Shown here: positions 8,623 to 18,045 of the stretch, piece by piece
Layout of the letters: each line of letters starts with the position of its first letter
How positions within the stretch are numbered: the stretch's first letter is position 1
DNA from: Bacillus sp. N1-1
GTDB lineage: Bacteria > Bacillota > Bacilli > Bacillales > Guptibacillaceae
Length of the DNA: 64,000 nucleotides
Assembly (NCBI RefSeq): GCF_009818105.1
Contig: NZ_CP046564.1
Location: 2,170,001-2,234,000, forward strand
Direction: 5' to 3'
Program-made: the position numbers and the translations under genes
Notes under the pieces: model-generated
Databases searched by the model: none
What the model saw: the letters and a program-made list of their open reading frames with translations, nothing else
Told to the model about the DNA's origin: nothing

Positions 8623-9692
8623 AAAAAGGCTATCTTGTATTAGAAAACGGAGCAGTATTTGAAGGCGATCTAATAGGGGCGATTGAAGCTTCTGGTGAAG
8701 TTGTTTTCAATACAAGTATGACGGGTTATCAAGAAATTGTAACGGATCCTTCCTATGCAGGACAAATCATCGTTTTTTGTTACCCACAGATTGGTAACTA
8801 CGGAATAAACAAACTTGATAGTGAAAGTGACCAGCTTCATCTTCATGGGGTGATTACCGGTGAACAATGTGAAGCACCGAGTCATTATTTAGCAACGGGT
8901 TCCTTTTCAAGTAGCCTTTTGCAAAATCAAATTCCTTCTTTAACAGGTGTAGACACAAGGGCTCTTGTTAAAATGCTACGTGATCATGGCACAATGAGAG
9001 GGAAAATAATGGCTGAACTTAGTGAGGACAATGATGAATGGCTATCAGAGCAGTCTTTTGTTACAAATGTTTCAGTAAAAGAAAAAACATATTATGCAGG
9101 TGATGGGCCACACATTATTCTCATGGATTATGGCTATAAGAAGTCAATTCTCACGTCCCTTCAATCTCTTGGGTGTGCCGTAACGGTCGTACCGTTTCAT
9201 ACATCATATGAGCAGCTTGTTGCCCTCCAACCAGACGGCGTGGTGTTAAGTAATGGTCCTGGAGATCCTGAAGCTTTATCCTCATGCTTCGAAACCATTC
9301 GACTAATTAGTGAAACTTATCCAGTATTCGGGATTTGTCTCGGTCATCAGCTTCTAGCCCTTGCACATGGAGCCTCAACACGAAAGCTGACATTTGGCCA
9401 TCGAGGATCGAATCACCCGGTTAAACATTTGGAGACGGGTAAAGTGTTTATCACCTCACAAAACCATGGATATGAAGTTGTAGAAGATAGCTTAGAAAAA
9501 ACGGGGTTTGCGCTAACTTTTGTTAATTTAAATGATGGAACGGTTGAAGGATTAAAACATCAGCATTACAATATCCAATCCGTACAGTTCCATCCTGAAG
9601 CACACGCAGGACCTTCAGATACAGCCTTTTTATTCGATGCATTTTTGAAACAGATAACAAGAACAGGAGACCAGCACTATGCCTTTACGTAA
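8619..9692 (+). CDS. carA: Carbamoyl-phosphate synthase, arginine-type, small subunit
   Basis: Glutaminase subunit that feeds ammonia to CarB for carbamoyl phosphate. The 357-aa protein has the CPSase small-subunit N-domain (FNTSMTGYQEIVTDPSYAGQ) and a class I glutamine amidotransferase domain. The nucleophile C240 is in FGICLGHQLLA, and the catalytic His-Glu pair is in QFHPEA near 325. Its place between argD and argF marks it as the arginine-specific enzyme, as in B. subtilis, rather than the pyrimidine one. It overlaps argD by 4 nt and carB by 14 nt. Confidence 0.94.
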   Translation: MKKGYLVLENGAVFEGDLIGAIEASGEVVFNTSMTGYQEIVTDPSYAGQIIVFCYPQIGNYGINKLDSESDQLHLHGVITGEQCEAPSHYLATGSFSSSLLQNQIPSLTGVDTRALVKMLRDHGTMRGKIMAELSEDNDEWLSEQSFVTNVSVKEKTYYAGDGPHIILMDYGYKKSILTSLQSLGCAVTVVPFHTSYEQLVALQPDGVVLSNGPGDPEALSSCFETIRLISETYPVFGICLGHQLLALAHGASTRKLTFGHRGSNHPVKHLETGKVFITSQNHGYEVVEDSLEKTGFALTFVNLNDGTVEGLKHQHYNIQSVQFHPEAHAGPSDTAFLFDAFLKQITRTGDQHYAFT

Positions 9693-12600
9693 AGAGTTAA
9701 ATAAAGTTGTGATTTTAGGATCTGGCCCTATTGTCATTGGTCAGGCAGCAGAATTTGATTATGCAGGCACTCAGGCGTGTCTTGCTCTGAAAGAAGAAGG
9801 AATTGAGGTTGTTCTTATTAATAGCAATCCAGCGACCATCATGACGGATTCTTCGGTAGCAGATCATGTCTATATGGAACCGATGACGCTTCCATACGTC
9901 GAAGAAATTCTCAAAAAAGAAAAACCGGATGGAATCATTGGAACGCTAGGAGGACAAACAGGATTAAATCTCGTGGTCCAACTTTATGAGAAAGGAATCC
10001 TAGAGAAATTAAATGTAGCGCTTCTTGGCACGTCAGTTGAATCAATACAAAACGGAGAAGACCGAGAGAAATTTCGACAGCTTATGCTTGATATCGGCGA
10101 ACCAGTTCCTGAATCGAAAATAGCTGTAACGAGTGAAGAGGCACTTGCATTTGCGCAAGAAATTGGCTACCCAATTATGGTTCGTCCAGCTTATACGATG
10201 GGAGGCGAAGGTGGAGGTTTTGCTGCAGATGACGTCGCTTTGCTTGAAATCGTCGATCGTGGTCTTTCATTAAGTCCAATCCATCAGGTTTTGATTGAGA
10301 AAAGCATGCTAGGTTGGAAAGAAATCGAATATGAAGTAATGCGGGATGACAATGATACGTGCATGATCGTATGTAACATGGAAAACATGGATCCTGTTGG
10401 AATTCATACGGGAGATTCCATTGTAGTGGCGCCTTCGCAGACGTTGAATGATTATCAGTATCAGATGCTTCGAAACGTTTCATTAAAAGTGATTCGTGCC
10501 TTGAATGTAATCGGGGGCTGCAACATTCAAATTGGTTTAAATCCTGAATCAAACGATTATTACATTATTGAAGTGAATCCGCGTGTAAGCCGATCTTCCG
10601 CACTAGCTTCGAAAGCAACGGGGTATCCAATTGCTCGTATGGCAGCAAAATGTGCGATCGGGTATACGCTAGACGAACTCCCAAATCCAATAACAGGTAC
10701 AACTTATGCAGCGTTTGAACCTGCACTTGACTATCTTGTCGTTAAAATACCGAGGTTTCCATTTGATAAATTTCCTGAAGGTGATCGCGTACTGGGCACG
10801 CAAATGAAAGCAACAGGAGAAGTGATGGCGATTGATCGTAGTTTTGAGGGAGCATTAAATAAAGCCATTCGCTCCTTAGAGAGTGGGCATCATTCATTGA
10901 CTAGTAGTCTTTATCAGAAAATTAGTCAGAAGTATTTAAATGAACAGCTAAAGACTCCTACGGATGAAAGACTTTTTTTCATTAGCGAAGCTTTTAGAAG
11001 AGGATACTCTGTTGCAGCCGTGAAAGAATTTACAGCAATTGATAGCTGGTTCCTTCACAAAGTAAACCGCATTGTTCAAGCGGAAATGAAGACTTTAAAT
11101 CAAAAAGTACTTACGAAAGAATGGTTGCTTGAATTGAAGCAGCTTAACGTAAGTGATGCGTTTATTGCAGACGCAACTGAAATAACGATTGATGAAGTTA
11201 TAGCGATGTCTAAAAAGGCAAACATCAACAGAGGCATGAAGCAAGTCGATACGTGTGCCGGAGAATTCGAAGCGATTACGCCTTACTTTTATTCAACCTA
11301 TTTAGGGAACGATGAAGTGGAATACCACAATGACCCAGCCATCCTCGTACTTGGTTCAGGGCCGATCCGAATCGGCCAAGGCGTTGAGTTTGACTATTGC
11401 TCGGTTCACGCAGCAGAAGCGGTTAAAAAGTTAGGGTATCGAGCAGTTGTTATGAATAATAACCCGGAAACCGTCAGTACGGACTATAGCGTGGCAGATC
11501 GTCTCTATTTTGAGCCACTTTCGCTCGAAGACGTTCTCGGAGTTATTGAGAAAGAACATATTGTTGGTGTGGCTGTTCAATTTGGTGGGCAAACTGCTGT
11601 TAATTTAGCGGAAGAGTTGAATGAGCGAGGTGTTCCTATTTTGGGTACACCAGTTCAAAATATTAATAAGGTGGAAGATCGTCATCAGTTTTATAATCTG
11701 TTGGACTCTCTTTCAATCCCTTATATTGAAGGGAAAATGGCTTATCAGCCAGAAGAAATGGAACAGCTTGCAGCAGAGTTAGGTTTCCCAATCATTGTTA
11801 GACCTTCTTATGTCATTGGCGGACAAAACATGTTTATTTTCCGTCATATGGATGAGCTGAAACGCTACTCACAAAAATTAGAGAACAGTTCAACTAAAAT
11901 GTGGCCGTTTCTTCTCGATCGCTTTGTCGAAGGGATTGAATGTGAAGTTGATGTCATTTGTGACGGAGAATCAATCGCCATTCCAGGCATTATGGAGCAC
12001 CTTGAACGAGCGGGCGTTCATTCTGGAGATAGCACAGCGATTTATCCTCCTATTTCCATTACAGAAGAGCAGAAAGAAACGATAACGATGTATTCTGAAA
12101 AGTTATCACATGCGCTCGAATGTCGTGGACTAATGAATATCCAATTTGTTATAGAGCAAGATGTGATTTATGTGCTGGAAATCAATCCAAGATCGTCAAG
12201 AACCGTTCCTGTCATTAGTAAGGTGACGAACGTTCCAATGATTGAATGGGCTATCAAAGCACAATTACAACCAGGCTCATTAGAAGTAACTGGATTGTTA
12301 GAAGAAAAACCTTATTATACCGTAAAGTTTCCAATTTTCTCTAAAGGAAAGTTAAAAAACGTCGATCATGTTCTTGGACCTGAGATGAAGTCAACAGGAG
12401 AAGTTTTAGCTATTTCAAAAACAAAAGATGAAGCTTTACGTAAGGCATCTTTATCAACATGGAATCCAAATAAACAGCCTTCTTCCATACTTTGTTCGAT
12501 TAGTGAGGAGCATAAGGAAGCTGCCTTTAATGTCTTGATGAAGCTTAAGCAAAAAGATATTACTTTCTACGCTACACCGGGGACGGCTGAATTCTTAAAC

Positions 12601-12882
12601 GAAAAAGGAATTCAATCGATTGTCATTCAGAAAGATTTGCATGAAGTAGAGGCGTTGATGAAAGAAGAGCTAAGTGCTGTTATATCGATTCCGACGATCG
12701 GTAGAGAAAAAGACCGTTCTGGCTTCCAGATGAGAGCACTCGCGACTCGGTATAAAGTTCCTTGTTTTACCCACGTCGACACGCTTCAGCTTTTGGATTT
12801 AGAAACTTCAAAAACGCTTGAAGTGAACAGTCTCCAACATTGGCACCAAATGAAACATATTTCAATCGGACAGGAAGGATGA
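9679..12882 (+). CDS. carB: Carbamoyl-phosphate synthase, arginine-type, large subunit
   Basis: Makes carbamoyl phosphate from bicarbonate, ammonia and two ATP. It is 1067 aa with the duplicated ATP-grasp layout. The first half starts VVILGSGPIVIGQAAEFDYAG and the second repeats it as VLGSGPIRIGQGVEFDY near residue 557. ATP-grasp metal sites end in EVNPRVSRSSALASKATG and EINPRSSRTVPVISKVT, and the last ~130 residues are the allosteric MGS-like domain. At 1067 aa it is close to the E. coli length. It overlaps carA by 14 nt; argF follows 7 nt after the stop. Confidence 0.95.
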   Translation: MPLRKELNKVVILGSGPIVIGQAAEFDYAGTQACLALKEEGIEVVLINSNPATIMTDSSVADHVYMEPMTLPYVEEILKKEKPDGIIGTLGGQTGLNLVVQLYEKGILEKLNVALLGTSVESIQNGEDREKFRQLMLDIGEPVPESKIAVTSEEALAFAQEIGYPIMVRPAYTMGGEGGGFAADDVALLEIVDRGLSLSPIHQVLIEKSMLGWKEIEYEVMRDDNDTCMIVCNMENMDPVGIHTGDSIVVAPSQTLNDYQYQMLRNVSLKVIRALNVIGGCNIQIGLNPESNDYYIIEVNPRVSRSSALASKATGYPIARMAAKCAIGYTLDELPNPITGTTYAAFEPALDYLVVKIPRFPFDKFPEGDRVLGTQMKATGEVMAIDRSFEGALNKAIRSLESGHHSLTSSLYQKISQKYLNEQLKTPTDERLFFISEAFRRGYSVAAVKEFTAIDSWFLHKVNRIVQAEMKTLNQKVLTKEWLLELKQLNVSDAFIADATEITIDEVIAMSKKANINRGMKQVDTCAGEFEAITPYFYSTYLGNDEVEYHNDPAILVLGSGPIRIGQGVEFDYCSVHAAEAVKKLGYRAVVMNNNPETVSTDYSVADRLYFEPLSLEDVLGVIEKEHIVGVAVQFGGQTAVNLAEELNERGVPILGTPVQNINKVEDRHQFYNLLDSLSIPYIEGKMAYQPEEMEQLAAELGFPIIVRPSYVIGGQNMFIFRHMDELKRYSQKLENSSTKMWPFLLDRFVEGIECEVDVICDGESIAIPGIMEHLERAGVHSGDSTAIYPPISITEEQKETITMYSEKLSHALECRGLMNIQFVIEQDVIYVLEINPRSSRTVPVISKVTNVPMIEWAIKAQLQPGSLEVTGLLEEKPYYTVKFPIFSKGKLKNVDHVLGPEMKSTGEVLAISKTKDEALRKASLSTWNPNKQPSSILCSISEEHKEAAFNVLMKLKQKDITFYATPGTAEFLNEKGIQSIVIQKDLHEVEALMKEELSAVISIPTIGREKDRSGFQMRALATRYKVPCFTHVDTLQLLDLETSKTLEVNSLQHWHQMKHISIGQEG

Positions 12883-12889
12883 TTTAATC

Positions 12890-13852
12890 ATGCAAACCGT
12901 ACAATCTCAAACCATCGCTGAAGGAATGAAAGGAAAAGACTTTCTTACGATTGATGAGTTAACATCTGAAGAAATCCATCATTTATTAGATGAAGCTGCA
13001 CAGTTAAAGAAGCTACAAAAACAAGGTGTACCACATGAAGAGTTGAAAGGTAAAGTGCTTGGAATGATCTTTGAAAAGTCTTCCACAAGAACGCGTATAT
13101 CTTTTGAAGTCGCGATGCTTCAGCTTGGAGGTCATGCCTTGTTTCTAAGTTCAAAGGATATCCAGTTGGGAAGAGGAGAAACAATTGAGGATACTGCGAA
13201 CGTACTAGCAGGGTATCTTGACGGAGTCATGATTCGTACTTTTGGTCATGAGACCATTGAACGTTTTGCTTCGGCTTCTTCAGTGCCAGTTATTAATGGA
13301 TTAACGGATTCTCATCATCCAGCTCAAATCCTTGCTGATTTACTCACTATTATGGAGCATAAAGGGCAATTAAGTGGACTGAAAGCAGCCTATTTCGGGG
13401 ATGGAAACAATGTGGCTCATTCTCTTATTGAAGGAGCTGCGAAAGTCGGTATGCATTTTACAATTGCCTGTCCACCTGACTATGAACCAGATGAGGCCAT
13501 CGTAGCGAAAGCGAAAGAGGTGGCAAAGGAAACAGGAGCTATTATCCAAATAACTGATGATCCAAAGGCGGCTGCATCGAATGCGGATGTGTTGATCACA
13601 GACGTTTGGGCTAGTATGGGTCAGGAAGAAGAGCAAGCTGAGCGTGAAGGCGTGTTTGCACCTTATCAGATTAATGAGGAGTTATGCATAAATGCAGACG
13701 AAAATTACATCTTTATGCACTGCTTGCCAGCTCACAGAGGAGAAGAGGTTACGGCAGAGATAATCGACGGGCCGCATTCGGTTATATACCAGGAAGCAGA
13801 GAATCGTCTACACGCTCAAAAGGCACTTTTAAAACTTTTATTAAAAAGTTAA
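12890..13852 (+). CDS. argF: Ornithine carbamoyltransferase
   Basis: Joins carbamoyl phosphate to ornithine to give citrulline. The 320-aa protein has the carbamoyl-phosphate motif STRTR (65-69), HPAQ in SHHPAQILADL, and the ornithine-binding HCLPAHRGEEV near the C-terminus. That last motif separates ornithine from aspartate transcarbamylases. The ATG at 12890 has an AGGAAGGATG-type binding site. It closes the argC-argF co-transcribed block; 61 nt separate its stop from argG's most upstream in-frame codon. An anabolic role is inferred from context. Confidence 0.95.
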   Translation: MQTVQSQTIAEGMKGKDFLTIDELTSEEIHHLLDEAAQLKKLQKQGVPHEELKGKVLGMIFEKSSTRTRISFEVAMLQLGGHALFLSSKDIQLGRGETIEDTANVLAGYLDGVMIRTFGHETIERFASASSVPVINGLTDSHHPAQILADLLTIMEHKGQLSGLKAAYFGDGNNVAHSLIEGAAKVGMHFTIACPPDYEPDEAIVAKAKEVAKETGAIIQITDDPKAAASNADVLITDVWASMGQEEEQAEREGVFAPYQINEELCINADENYIFMHCLPAHRGEEVTAEIIDGPHSVIYQEAENRLHAQKALLKLLLKS

Positions 13853-13868
13853 ATTTTTTTCGTGCATT

Positions 13869-13899
13869 TTGAATAAATATACGTTATCATAGATATTAA
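13869..13899 (+). promoter_or_regulatory. Possible second ARG box and promoter before argG
   Basis: TGAATAAATATACG (13870-13883) fits TGNAT-N4-ATNCA with one mismatch in the last position. TTGAAT (13869-13874) could act as a -35 with TAGATA or TATTAA at 13890-13899, though spacing is not ideal. It suggests that argGH has its own arginine-controlled promoter. Confidence 0.45.
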
Positions 13900-13922
13900 T
13901 ACAAAGATAAGGAGTGGATGAC

Positions 13923-15134
13923 ATGGCAAAAGAGAAAATCATTCTTGCTTATTCCGGAGGTCTCGATACCTCCATATCGATAAAATGGTTAGAAGAAAAA
14001 TATGGGTATGAGGTTATTGCGCTTGGCCTTGATGTAGGAGAAGGGAAGGATCTAGAATCCATTAGAGAAAAAGCGTTAAATGTAGGTGCATCAAAAGCAT
14101 ATATGATCGAAGCGAAGGAACTTCTTGCTGAGAACTATCTTTTACCCGCATTAAAAGCTAATGCATTATATGAAGGAAAATATCCGCTTTCCTCGGCGCT
14201 GTCACGTCCCCTCATTTCAAAGCTTCTCGTTGAAGCTGCTGAACGTGAAGGAGCGACGGCAGTGGCACACGGATGTACAGGGAAAGGAAATGATCAGGTT
14301 CGCTTTGAAGTATCGATTCAAGCGTTGAATCCGGACTTGAAAGTGATCGCGCCTGTTCGTGAATGGGGAATGACGCGTGATGAACAGATTGCTTACGCGC
14401 AAGAAAAAGGAATCCCAGTTCCAGTTAAACTTGATAACCCATTTTCAATTGATGCCAACATTTGGGGACGTGCATGTGAAGCTGGTGTTCTTGAAGATCC
14501 GTGGGCTGAGGCACCTGAAGCCGCATTCGATTGGACAGCACCAATTCACTTAACACCCGATGAGCCGGAATACATTGAAATTGATTTTGAAGAAGGCTGT
14601 CCAACAGCACTCAATGGCCAAAAAATGGGGCTAGTTGATCTTATTGAGAAGTTAAATGAAATCGGCGGTGTTCACGGTATTGGACGTATCGACCATATCG
14701 AAAACCGTCTTGTTGGAATTAAATCTAGAGAAGTATACGAAAATCCAGGCGCACTCATTTTGATTAATGCCCATAAAGAATTAGAATTTTTAACTCATAC
14801 GCGTGAAGTATCACAGTTTAAAACGACGATTGATCAGCAGCTGTCAAAACTAATCTATGATGGACTCTGGTACTCACCACTTCGTCAGGCGCTTGAAGGA
14901 TTCATTAACGAAACGCAGAAAGTAGTAAGTGGTAAGATTCGTCTTAAATTACACAAAGGGTCAAACACAGTGGTTGGCCGTAAATCAGAGAATTCTCTCT
15001 ATAACGAGCAGCTTGCCACATATCTTAAAGGCGATCTTTTCGATCATGATGCAGCAGTTGGCTTTATTAAACTTTGGGGCTTACCAACGAAAGTAAATGC
15101 AGAGGTGCATAAGAAACAAAAAGTAACTCAATAA
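13923..15134 (+). CDS. argG: Argininosuccinate synthase
   Basis: ATP-dependent joining of citrulline and aspartate. It is 403 aa, the same length as the B. subtilis enzyme. The PP-loop SGGLDTS is at 11-17; further family segments are [14 protein letters not shown] and [15 protein letters not shown] 13923 is 8 nt after AAGGAG (13909-13914); the GTG at 13914 is part of that site and is not the start. argH starts 12 nt downstream. A possible ARG box upstream suggests a separate transcript for argGH as well as read-through from argF. Confidence 0.95.
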   Translation: MAKEKIILAYSGGLDTSISIKWLEEKYGYEVIALGLDVGEGKDLESIREKALNVGASKAYMIEAKELLAENYLLPALKANALYEGKYPLSSALSRPLISKLLVEAAEREGATAVAHGCTGKGNDQVRFEVSIQALNPDLKVIAPVREWGMTRDEQIAYAQEKGIPVPVKLDNPFSIDANIWGRACEAGVLEDPWAEAPEAAFDWTAPIHLTPDEPEYIEIDFEEGCPTALNGQKMGLVDLIEKLNEIGGVHGIGRIDHIENRLVGIKSREVYENPGALILINAHKELEFLTHTREVSQFKTTIDQQLSKLIYDGLWYSPLRQALEGFINETQKVVSGKIRLKLHKGSNTVVGRKSENSLYNEQLATYLKGDLFDHDAAVGFIKLWGLPTKVNAEVHKKQKVTQ

Positions 15135-15146
15135 GGAGATGTTAGT

Positions 15147-16529
15147 GTGTCTAAGCTATGGGGTGGACGCTTTACAAAAGAAACGAATAAGCTCGTAGAA
15201 GAATATACAGCTTCGATCCAGTACGATAAAGAACTAGCAGAAGAAGATATTGAAGGCAGTCTGGCCCATGTTCAGATGCTTAGTGAATGCGGTGTGATCA
15301 GTAATGCGGATATGAAAGAAATCAAGCGTGGCTTACAGGTCGTTCTAAATAACATCCAATCAGGAACCTTCCAATATGATGTTTCTCAAGAAGACATTCA
15401 TATGAACATTGAAAAAGCACTTATTGATGAGATTGGACCTGTCGGTGGAAAGTTGCACACTGGAAGAAGCCGTAATGACCAGGTTGCAACGGATATGCAT
15501 ATGTATTTAATGAAAAAGGTTAACCTTTTTATTTCTCATATCGAAGAGGTTCAGCAGGCGATTTTAAGCCAGGCTGAATCTCATGTTGAAACAGTTTTAC
15601 CAGGATATACGCATTTACAGCGGGCTCAACCGGTATCATTTGCGCATCACATGCTCGCGTATTTCTGGATGTTTGAACGTGATAAAGAAAGATTTCAAGA
15701 TAGCTTAAAGAGAACAAGTATGTTACCGCTTGGTGCAGGCGCATTAGCTGGTACAACTTTTCCGATTGATCGTCATCGTACGTCAGAACTGTTAGGGTTT
15801 GACGGGGTTTATCCGAATAGCATGGACGCTGTTAGTGACCGTGATTTTATTGTCGAGTTTCTTTCAAATGCTTCCATGCTTATGATGCACATGTCACGTT
15901 TGTCGGAAGAATTGGTGATCTGGAGCAGTCAGGAATTTCAATTTATCGAACTAGATGACTCATTCTGTACGGGATCAAGTATTATGCCTCAGAAAAAGAA
16001 TCCGGATGTACCTGAACTTCTTCGAGCGAAAACCGGTAGAGTGTATGGGAATTTGTTTAGCTTGTTAACTGTATTGAAGGGACTGCCCCTTGCTTATAAC
16101 AAAGACATGCAGGAAGATAAGGAAGGCATGTTTGATACAGCTAAAACCCTTGATGGTGCTCTTCAACTTTTAGCTCCTATGATTGAAACGATGAGTGTTA
16201 AAACAGAAAACATGAAGCAAGCTGTAAATGAAGATTATTCTAATGCAACGGATATTGCGGACTACCTTGTTAATAAAGGTATGACTTTCCGTGAGTCACA
16301 TGAGGTAATAGGGAAAATTGTCCTTTATGGAATCGAGAGAAAGAAATTTTTACTTGATCTTACAATGGAAGAATTTAAATCATTCACGCCGTTGTTTGAA
16401 GAAGATGTATTTGATGTATTAAAACCTGCTAATGTGATGAATGCAAGAAAAAGTTATGGAGGAACGTCGCCCGAGCAAATCGCGATTCAGATTAAATTAG
16501 CTCATCGGCAGGTGAAAGAAAACGCATAA
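15147..16529 (+). CDS. argH: Argininosuccinate lyase
   Basis: Splits argininosuccinate into arginine and fumarate, the last step of the pathway. The 460-aa protein belongs to the fumarase/aspartase superfamily: N-terminal [35 protein letters not shown], and the mobile signature loop [15 protein letters not shown] near 278-292. The GTG start has AAGGAG at 15134-15139. It ends the nine-gene arginine block. A hairpin GGG-TATCC/GGATA-CCC follows at about 16530-16557, but without a clear T-run. Confidence 0.95.
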   Translation: MSKLWGGRFTKETNKLVEEYTASIQYDKELAEEDIEGSLAHVQMLSECGVISNADMKEIKRGLQVVLNNIQSGTFQYDVSQEDIHMNIEKALIDEIGPVGGKLHTGRSRNDQVATDMHMYLMKKVNLFISHIEEVQQAILSQAESHVETVLPGYTHLQRAQPVSFAHHMLAYFWMFERDKERFQDSLKRTSMLPLGAGALAGTTFPIDRHRTSELLGFDGVYPNSMDAVSDRDFIVEFLSNASMLMMHMSRLSEELVIWSSQEFQFIELDDSFCTGSSIMPQKKNPDVPELLRAKTGRVYGNLFSLLTVLKGLPLAYNKDMQEDKEGMFDTAKTLDGALQLLAPMIETMSVKTENMKQAVNEDYSNATDIADYLVNKGMTFRESHEVIGKIVLYGIERKKFLLDLTMEEFKSFTPLFEEDVFDVLKPANVMNARKSYGGTSPEQIAIQIKLAHRQVKENA

Positions 16530-16850
16530 AGGGCCCTATCCGATAGGATAAGACCCTCATGAAGAAGGAAGTTATTAGCGTTTGCTAAACAAGCGATGGG
16601 GTAGAACGGTAGTTGTCTTTTGGAGACACCTCTTTCTAATGAAAGTTGTTAGAGCCTTGTTTTACCAACAGAGTAGTTCAACGCGACCATCTCCTTAAAA
16701 GCTTCCGTTTTCCTTATGCACTTTTGTTCTTCCCTCTTCACTAGTTATGATAGCCACTTTCATCTTGTTCTATACATGCCCATTCAAATTTTTTTCGGAT
16801 ACTTTTTTTCTGTAAGTGGGAGAATAGAAAGAGATGAAAGGAGGGATTTG
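16530..16850. other. Gene-free stretch of about 320 nt, content not recognised
   Basis: Between argH and the next small gene I see no ORF with a ribosome binding site on either strand; open frames here are out of context. It holds a hairpin just after argH (about 16530-16557) and a small stem TGTCT/AGACA near 16614-16628. No known riboswitch or T-box consensus is visible. A small RNA cannot be ruled out. Confidence 0.3.
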
Positions 16851-16988
16851 ATGGGCCGAGGGAAAGCATTTGATCATAAGAAAAAAGGGATGGAACGCGA
16901 AAGACCAAAAACAGCAGATCGCACAAAATTCCCTTATGAAGCTTCAACAGGACATAAAACAATTCGTAATGAAGAACGTGAAGAATAA
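16851..16988 (+). CDS. Small, highly charged protein of unknown function (45 aa)
   Basis: The 45-aa product MGRGKAFDHKKKGMERERPK and onward is rich in Lys, Arg, Glu and Asp, with no membrane segment and no cysteine. ATG 16851 has an excellent AAAGGAGGG site (16838-16846), and a terminator follows the stop at once, which together make it a real gene. The composition is like the small hydrophilic proteins that Bacilli make late in growth or in spores, but I do not recognise a family. A longer open frame back to 16716 lacks any start support. Confidence 0.65.
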   Translation: MGRGKAFDHKKKGMERERPKTADRTKFPYEASTGHKTIRNEEREE

Positions 16989-16992
16989 ACCG

Positions 16993-17026
16993 AGCTTCCT
17001 GCAAATGCAGGGAGCTTTTTGTTTTT
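16993..17026 (+). terminator. Terminator of the 45-aa gene
   Basis: AGCTTCCTGC (16993-17002) pairs with GCAGGGAGCT (17007-17016), with one T-G pair, followed by TTTTGTTTTT. Confidence 0.85.
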
Positions 17027-17102
17027 ACGAAGCTTGCTTTCTTGAGCTTCATTTCCAATTCCAGTAAACTTAGTGGTAGATGATTAAAAAGGGGATTTTA
17101 AT

Positions 17103-17972
17103 ATGGATTCAGTAGGCCTTGTATTAGAAGGTGGAGGTATGAGAGGGGTATACACAGCTGGTGTTTTAGAGTATATGATGGAGAATAATTTATACTTTCC
17201 GTACGTTATTGGCGTATCAGCTGGAGCGTGTAATGCTGCATCGTATCTTTCAAGGCAAAGTGGAAGGAACCGTACAGTTCTTATTGATTACGTCAATCAT
17301 CCGGAGTACATCTCATACAAAAATTTAGTTCGGAAAAAGCAACTTTTTGGGATGGACTTGATTTTTGATGAAATTCCTTCAACACATGTACCGTTTGACT
17401 TTGATACATTTCAGAATGCTACGGAACAATTTGTGATTGGGACAACCGATATTTTTACAGGAAAACCTTATTATTTTAATAAGAAAGATGATGGTGAACA
17501 AATACTTCCCATTTTAAGAGCATCAAGCTCTTTGCCGTTTATGGCCCCTCCCGTTCAAATTAACAATCGTTTTCACCTTGATGGAGGCATTACAGATCCA
17601 ATACCTGTGCATAAATCAGAAGCAGATGGTAATCACAGTCATGTCGTTATTTTGACACGTAATGAAGGATATCGAAAACAAAAATCTAAGCTCTCCTGGA
17701 TGATTCAACGTCTTTATCGGAAAAATCCAGCACTCGCTTTAGCCATTACTTCTCGATACAAACATTACAACCAAACGCTTGAGCACATTGAAGCCAATCG
17801 CCAAAATTATTTTATTATTCAACCGTCTACGCCACTGGAAGTAGCGAGAATTGAAAAATCTCAAATGCGGTTAACATCGTTATATAATCAAGGATATGCT
17901 GATATGAAAAAGCGTCATAAAGAACTTGAAAATTGGTTAGAAAAGCGAGCTTTAGTAAAAGAAACTGTTTGA
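17103..17972 (+). CDS. Patatin-like phospholipase family protein
   Basis: Predicted lipid acyl hydrolase with a Ser-Asp dyad. The 289-aa protein opens with the oxyanion loop LEGGGMRGVYTAG (8-20); the nucleophile S39 is in GVSAGA, and the aspartate D160 is in LDGGITDPIP. The layout matches the small bacterial YjjU-type patatins, which have a C-terminal helical extension. There is no signal peptide, so it is likely cytoplasmic or peripheral. ATG 17103 follows an AAAAAGGGGA site. The substrate is unknown; neighbours give no hint. Confidence 0.85.
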   Translation: MDSVGLVLEGGGMRGVYTAGVLEYMMENNLYFPYVIGVSAGACNAASYLSRQSGRNRTVLIDYVNHPEYISYKNLVRKKQLFGMDLIFDEIPSTHVPFDFDTFQNATEQFVIGTTDIFTGKPYYFNKKDDGEQILPILRASSSLPFMAPPVQINNRFHLDGGITDPIPVHKSEADGNHSHVVILTRNEGYRKQKSKLSWMIQRLYRKNPALALAITSRYKHYNQTLEHIEANRQNYFIIQPSTPLEVARIEKSQMRLTSLYNQGYADMKKRHKELENWLEKRALVKETV

Positions 17973-18045
17973 ATATGTGATCATATGTTTAAAGGGATAG
18001 CTATTTAGGGAACAGTCCTTCAACACTATGTAGGAGGTCATTCAA

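Noticed and set aside
10175..10552. 125-codon minus-strand open frame inside carB
   Set aside because: Antisense shadow without start signals or recognisable domains.
16741..17058. 105-codon minus-strand open frame across the 45-aa gene
   Set aside because: It covers a gene with a much better start and its terminator; no supporting ribosome binding site.
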